From: Bacteroidales bacterium
GTDB taxonomy: Bacteria; Bacteroidota; Bacteroidia; Bacteroidales; JALTDM01
Assembly (NCBI GenBank): GCA_027074135.1
Contig: JALTDM010000134.1
Coordinates: 1-9,906, forward strand
Reading direction: 5' to 3'
Length of the DNA stretch: 9,906 nucleotides
The translations under genes and the position numbers were made by a program. Below the pieces are notes generated by a model that had not been told where the DNA came from, ran no database searches, and saw only the letters and a program-made list of their open reading frames with translations. This document shows, one piece after another, positions 7,095 through 9,906 of this stretch. Numbering within the stretch: the first letter of the stretch is position 1; each line of letters starts with the position of its first letter.

Positions 7095-8393
7095 ATGAAT
7101 ACATTGGATAAATTGCCTAAAATACAAGATGTAGATTTAAGAGGCAAAATAGTTTTGGTTAGGGTTGACCATAATGTGGTAAAAAAAGGTGTAATTCATG
7201 ACCCTTACCGTATTGATATGACAATAGGTACTTTGTATCACATAAATGCCAAAGGCGGCAAAATTATATTGATGACTCATGTCGGACGTCCGCGTAATAA
7301 AAAAACGGGAGAAATTACTATTAGTGAGGATACTTCGGTAATTCCTATTGTTGAATACTTAAAAAAGAAACTTCATATAAATATTTCCGTGCCGGATTTT
7401 TATAAGGAAGAGGGGAAAGGTTATTTAAGTGTAGAAACTTCTGTGAATCATCTTATTAAGGATTTGAGGAATAATGAAATAGATGCTATTTATTTGCCTA
7501 ATACCCGCTGGTTTTACGGAGAAGAAGCAGGTGGCGAAGATGCTATCAGGTTTGCTCACCAATTGGCAGGATTGGCAGATATTTTCGTGAATGATGCTTT
7601 CGGGTCTTGGCAGCCGCACGCATCTACTGTGTTGGTAAACAACTTCTTGCCATCATATGCCGGTTTTTTGATGCAGAAAGAAATACGTAACCTTCAAAGG
7701 ATTTATGATGCCAAAAGGCCGTTTTTGGCAGTAGTGGCAGGATCAAAATTTGACACTAAGATTGGTCCTTTGTTTTCATTGTTGGAAAAAGCGGACTATT
7801 TAATTCTTGGCGGCGTGATTTATAATGCTTATCTCGCTGCAAAGTTTGGACTTAAAATTAAAGGCGTAACTGAAGATGATATTGCACAAGCGCATAAATT
7901 TATAGAATATGCAGAAAAATTTCCTGGTAAGATTATAGAACTTGGTTATGTCGTTGAATCTGATACTCTTGATGGTAAGGTAGAAGGTAAATACAGGACA
8001 CTTAGCATAGAAGACTTGAAAAATAAAAAAGAAATAAACTACATACTTGATGTGGCTAAGGAATCGTTTGAAGATGAACATGTACATGAAGTTTTTCGTT
8101 CGGCTTCTACAATTTTTGTAAATGCGGTAATGGGATTTACACCTCATTTTAATGAAGGAACCATTGCTTTGGATGAATTGATAGATACAAATACTGAAGC
8201 TATTAAATTGTATGGTGGTGGAGATACTATGCAGGAACTTAAGAGGTTGTTGCCTGGACTTTATATTGTTGCAATTGACAGCCCCAGATATTATATTTTT
8301 ACGGGTGGAGGTGCTGTGCTAAAAGCTATTGAAGGTGGAAGTCCAGAAGGGATAGAACCTATTAAAAAACTTATTGAAGGGAAAAACAAATAA
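7095..8393 (+). CDS. Divergent phosphoglycerate kinase-like protein
   Basis: This 432-residue protein has the two-domain phosphoglycerate kinase (PGK) fold signatures but is clearly not a standard PGK. Canonical PGK transfers phosphate between 1,3-bisphosphoglycerate and ADP in glycolysis. Retained positions are Asp25 and Asn27 (VRVDHNV), Arg39, His62 and Arg65 (MTHVGRP), Arg138 (LPNTRWF), VNDAFG (165-170), Lys218 and Lys222 (GSKFDTKIG), GGGDT (374-378) and TGGGA (403-407). Changed positions are numerous. DFN has become DHN, and EN-x-R has become PNTR. The HRAHAS segment carrying the last basic-patch arginine is SWQPHAS, one residue shorter. LDIGPKT is LDVAKES. WNGPMGVFE is VNAVMGFTP, so the ribose-binding Glu appears absent. 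It is about 30 residues longer than usual bacterial PGKs, mostly around 290-315. These comparisons are from memory. It could be a low-efficiency or repurposed paralogue, or the only PGK of this lineage; no gene symbol is given for that reason. It sits 4 bases after the glycosyltransferase gene and 2 bases before the next gene. Confidence 0.82.
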   Translation: MNTLDKLPKIQDVDLRGKIVLVRVDHNVVKKGVIHDPYRIDMTIGTLYHINAKGGKIILMTHVGRPRNKKTGEITISEDTSVIPIVEYLKKKLHINISVPDFYKEEGKGYLSVETSVNHLIKDLRNNEIDAIYLPNTRWFYGEEAGGEDAIRFAHQLAGLADIFVNDAFGSWQPHASTVLVNNFLPSYAGFLMQKEIRNLQRIYDAKRPFLAVVAGSKFDTKIGPLFSLLEKADYLILGGVIYNAYLAAKFGLKIKGVTEDDIAQAHKFIEYAEKFPGKIIELGYVVESDTLDGKVEGKYRTLSIEDLKNKKEINYILDVAKESFEDEHVHEVFRSASTIFVNAVMGFTPHFNEGTIALDELIDTNTEAIKLYGGGDTMQELKRLLPGLYIVAIDSPRYYIFTGGGAVLKAIEGGSPEGIEPIKKLIEGKNK

Positions 8394-8395
8394 AA

Positions 8396-9073
8396 ATGCT
8401 AAGCGAAAGATATAAAAAGCTGATAAAATTAGTTTCAGCTGCTCAAAACAGACAAGTATCTGACATGTTGAGGAATGCCGGAATGAAGTATAAAGTGATT
8501 TATGGTTTGTCTATGGCAGACTTGAGAAATATTGCTTCACGATTTTATCCTGATAGGGAATTAGCTGATGATTTGTGGGAAAGAGATATCAGGGAGACAA
8601 AAATTATTTCTTTGCTTGTGGACGATCCCGAAAGAGTAACCAAAGAGCAGGTGATAAATAGAGCGGAAGAGTTTGATAATATTGAGCTTGCCGAACAAGC
8701 AAGCGGTTATTTTTTTCCTAAATTACCTTTTGCCACTGATATTGTAGAGACACTTTGTCAGTCTAATAATGAAATAACACGGGCAGCAGGCTTTATTTTG
8801 GCAGGTAAAATAGCTGCTCAGAATATAAAAGTAGGAGATGAAACTTTATCTAAGTATTTGAATTTGACACCAAAATATGCAAAAGATGCATCTTTGCCGG
8901 AAAGAAGGGCAATAAGTACGGCATTAAGATTGATAGGAAGAAGAAATAAATATTTAAATAACAAAGCTACGGAAGTTGCAAAAGAAATAGAGAAGATGGA
9001 TAGTGAGTCGGCAAGATGGATTGCAGAAGACACTCTGTTAGCTTTAGAAATGTATAGAGAACATTTTAACTAA
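8396..9073 (+). CDS. AlkD-like DNA alkylation repair family protein (HEAT repeats)
   Basis: This 225-residue, all-helical protein resembles the DNA alkylation repair (AlkD) family, which folds as HEAT-like repeats around DNA. Supporting features are MKYKVIYGLSMADLRNIAS (30-48), the family-typical segment LWERDIRETKIISLLVDDPE (60-79), then successive helix pairs, with IRETKI, EITRAAGF (126-133), LPERRAISTALRLIGRRN (167-184) and ARWIAEDTLLALEM (206-219) forming the repeat cores. The basic stretch RLIGRRNKYLNNK (178-190) could contact the DNA backbone. The WDxVD motif that carries the catalytic Trp and Asp of Bacillus AlkD is not evident; the matching region reads FDNIELAEQAS (93-103). It may therefore be a non-glycosylase member of the family, and the true role is open. 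The protein is cytosolic, with no signal peptide or membrane segment. The ATG at 8396 lies 2 bases after the PGK-like stop codon, which suggests translational coupling. The length is close to AlkD (about 235 residues). Confidence 0.75.
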   Translation: MLSERYKKLIKLVSAAQNRQVSDMLRNAGMKYKVIYGLSMADLRNIASRFYPDRELADDLWERDIRETKIISLLVDDPERVTKEQVINRAEEFDNIELAEQASGYFFPKLPFATDIVETLCQSNNEITRAAGFILAGKIAAQNIKVGDETLSKYLNLTPKYAKDASLPERRAISTALRLIGRRNKYLNNKATEVAKEIEKMDSESARWIAEDTLLALEMYREHFN

Positions 9074-9075
9074 AC

Positions 9076-9082
9076 AGGAGGG
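9076..9082 (+). promoter_or_regulatory. Perfect Shine-Dalgarno site for the Bax inhibitor gene
   Basis: AGGAGGG lies 7 bases before the ATG at 9090, at ideal spacing for 16S rRNA pairing, and fixes that start. No other gene in this window has such a site: the other starts follow A/T-rich leaders, as is normal in Bacteroidetes. The site lies in the 16-base gap after the AlkD-like gene. Confidence 0.85.
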
Positions 9083-9089
9083 AAAAGTT

Positions 9090-9857
9090 ATGGCAAATAT
9101 AGTAAGAGGTTCAAATCCAACTTTGAACAGTAAAATTTTTGAAACAACAGCGCGTGAAAGTTATTCCGGAGGAACGATGACAGTAAATGGTACTGTAAAT
9201 AAAACTTTATTGATTTTCGGTTTGTTGTTAGTTTCAGCATATTATACATGGAGTAAATTCTTTGGGGCAACAGACATGGAATCTGCAATGACTATTGTGA
9301 AACCTTGGTTGTATGGCAGTGCTATAGCAGGATTTGTTGTGGCGTTAGCAAATTCTTTTATGCCCAAATGGTCGGGTATTCTAACACCTGTTTATGCAAT
9401 ATTGGAAGGCTTGTTTTTAGGTGCGATATCTGCTTTTTTCAATGTTTTGTACCCAGGTATTGTTCCTCAAGCAGTTGGGCTTACCATTGCAACTTTTTTT
9501 GGAATGTTGTTTTTGTATAAAACAGGGATAATCAAAGTAACCGCAAGATTAAGGTCGATTATTATCGGTGCAACATTTGGTATAGCTCTTTTTTATTTGT
9601 TATATTTTATCTTGAGCTTGTTTGGAATTAATCTCGGTATTGTTAATAGTAGTAGTGGTTTGGGGATTGCTTTTAGTTTGTTTGTAGTTGGACTTGCTGC
9701 TTTCAATCTTTTACTTGACTTTGACTTTATAGAAAAGGCTTCAACTTTTGGAGCTCCCAAGTATATGGAATGGTATGGAGCATTCGGGTTAATGGTTACA
9801 TTGGTTTGGTTGTATATAGAAATACTTAGATTGCTTGTCAAAATGCGAGATAGGTAA
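9090..9857 (+). CDS. Bax inhibitor-1/YccA family membrane protein
   Basis: This 255-residue protein with about seven membrane helices is of the Bax inhibitor-1/YccA superfamily, nearest to the bacterial branch whose members start with a SNP-type motif. The cytoplasmic N-terminus has RGSNPTLNSKIFE (6-18) and GGTMTVNGTVNKTLL (27-41), typical of that branch. Hydrophobic segments lie at about 39-56, 74-91, 98-119, 127-144, 155-178, 188-208 and 228-249. Family marks are ILEGLFLGAIS (104-114), the acidic LLLDFDFIE (207-215) and MEWYGAFGLMVTLVWLYIEI (226-245). The Asp residues near 210-212 are candidates for the pH or ion-sensing position of BsYetJ, a bacterial relative reported to leak calcium. The transport function of this branch is not established. 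The start is fixed by the strong Shine-Dalgarno site before it. The stop codon overlaps the next ATG by one base (TAATG). It belongs by spacing to the same run as the genes before it. Confidence 0.93.
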   Translation: MANIVRGSNPTLNSKIFETTARESYSGGTMTVNGTVNKTLLIFGLLLVSAYYTWSKFFGATDMESAMTIVKPWLYGSAIAGFVVALANSFMPKWSGILTPVYAILEGLFLGAISAFFNVLYPGIVPQAVGLTIATFFGMLFLYKTGIIKVTARLRSIIIGATFGIALFYLLYFILSLFGINLGIVNSSSGLGIAFSLFVVGLAAFNLLLDFDFIEKASTFGAPKYMEWYGAFGLMVTLVWLYIEILRLLVKMRDR

Positions 9858-9906
9858 TGAGCTTTGATATAAGTAAAAAGACCAGAAAATTTTTAATAGA
9901 TTGGCA
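9857..9906 (+). CDS. Start of an unidentified gene, cut by the window edge
   Basis: An open frame begins with the ATG at 9857, whose A is the last base of the preceding TAA stop, a layout typical of translational coupling. Only 16 full codons are visible: MSFDISKKTRKFLIDW. The segment is basic and polar and shows no signal peptide. I do not recognise the family, and the fragment is too short to assign a function. The tight overlap, rather than the sequence itself, is the reason to call a gene here. Confidence 0.5.
   Translation, partial: MSFDISKKTRKFLIDW

Noticed and set aside
7800..8147. A 115-codon open frame on the - strand inside the PGK-like gene
   Set aside because: The predicted protein is rich in Phe, Tyr, Lys and Cys without domain structure, as expected for the antisense of AT-rich coding DNA, and the + strand gene is well supported.
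9305..9520. A 71-codon open frame on the + strand inside the Bax inhibitor gene
   Set aside because: It is out of frame within a conserved membrane protein gene. Its Cys- and Trp-rich product resembles no family, and no start signal precedes it.
1..9906. CRISPR array, tRNA, insertion sequence ends, inverted repeats or an attachment site
   Set aside because: Reading both strands by eye showed no spaced direct repeats, no cloverleaf-like segment and no transposase or integrase motifs; nearly all bases belong to conserved genes.

Overview
The window looks like chromosomal DNA of a Bacteroidetes bacterium, most likely of the order Bacteroidales. Three things point there: the DNA is AT-rich, almost every start codon follows an A/T-rich stretch without a Shine-Dalgarno sequence, and the gene set is typical of the phylum. 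The gene order porU-porV-ispF is, from memory, also that of Porphyromonas gingivalis (PG0026-PG0028). All genes are on the + strand, the window is densely coding, and no gap reaches 300 bases. No tRNA, rRNA, CRISPR array, insertion sequence or prophage gene was seen.

Left part (12-5475): porU encodes the type IX secretion (T9SS) sortase, a C25-family cysteine peptidase with an evident His/Cys pair and its own C-terminal sorting-type domain. porV encodes the outer-membrane barrel partner that works with PorU to release T9SS cargo from the translocon and attach it to the surface. ispF, an isoprenoid enzyme of the MEP pathway, overlaps the end of porV by 38 bases. A good Bacteroidetes -7 element lies between porU and porV.

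Right part (5542-9906): after a 66-base gap with a weaker -7-like element comes a tight run of genes with gaps of 2 to 16 bases or a 1-base overlap. They encode a DUF4199 membrane protein, a membrane-anchored family 2 glycosyltransferase of the polyprenyl-phosphate type, a divergent phosphoglycerate kinase-like protein, an AlkD-like HEAT-repeat protein, a Bax inhibitor-1/YccA membrane protein, and the first codons of another gene cut by the window edge. The spacing suggests one transcript although the functions are mixed.

Most of the window is ordinary core genome. The points most worth a second look are the PGK-like protein, which keeps the fold signatures but has changed several substrate- and nucleotide-site positions; the perfect AGGAGGG before the Bax inhibitor gene in a genome that otherwise avoids such sites; and the apparent absence of the AlkD catalytic Trp/Asp motif. 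I found no convincing evidence of a wholly new system.
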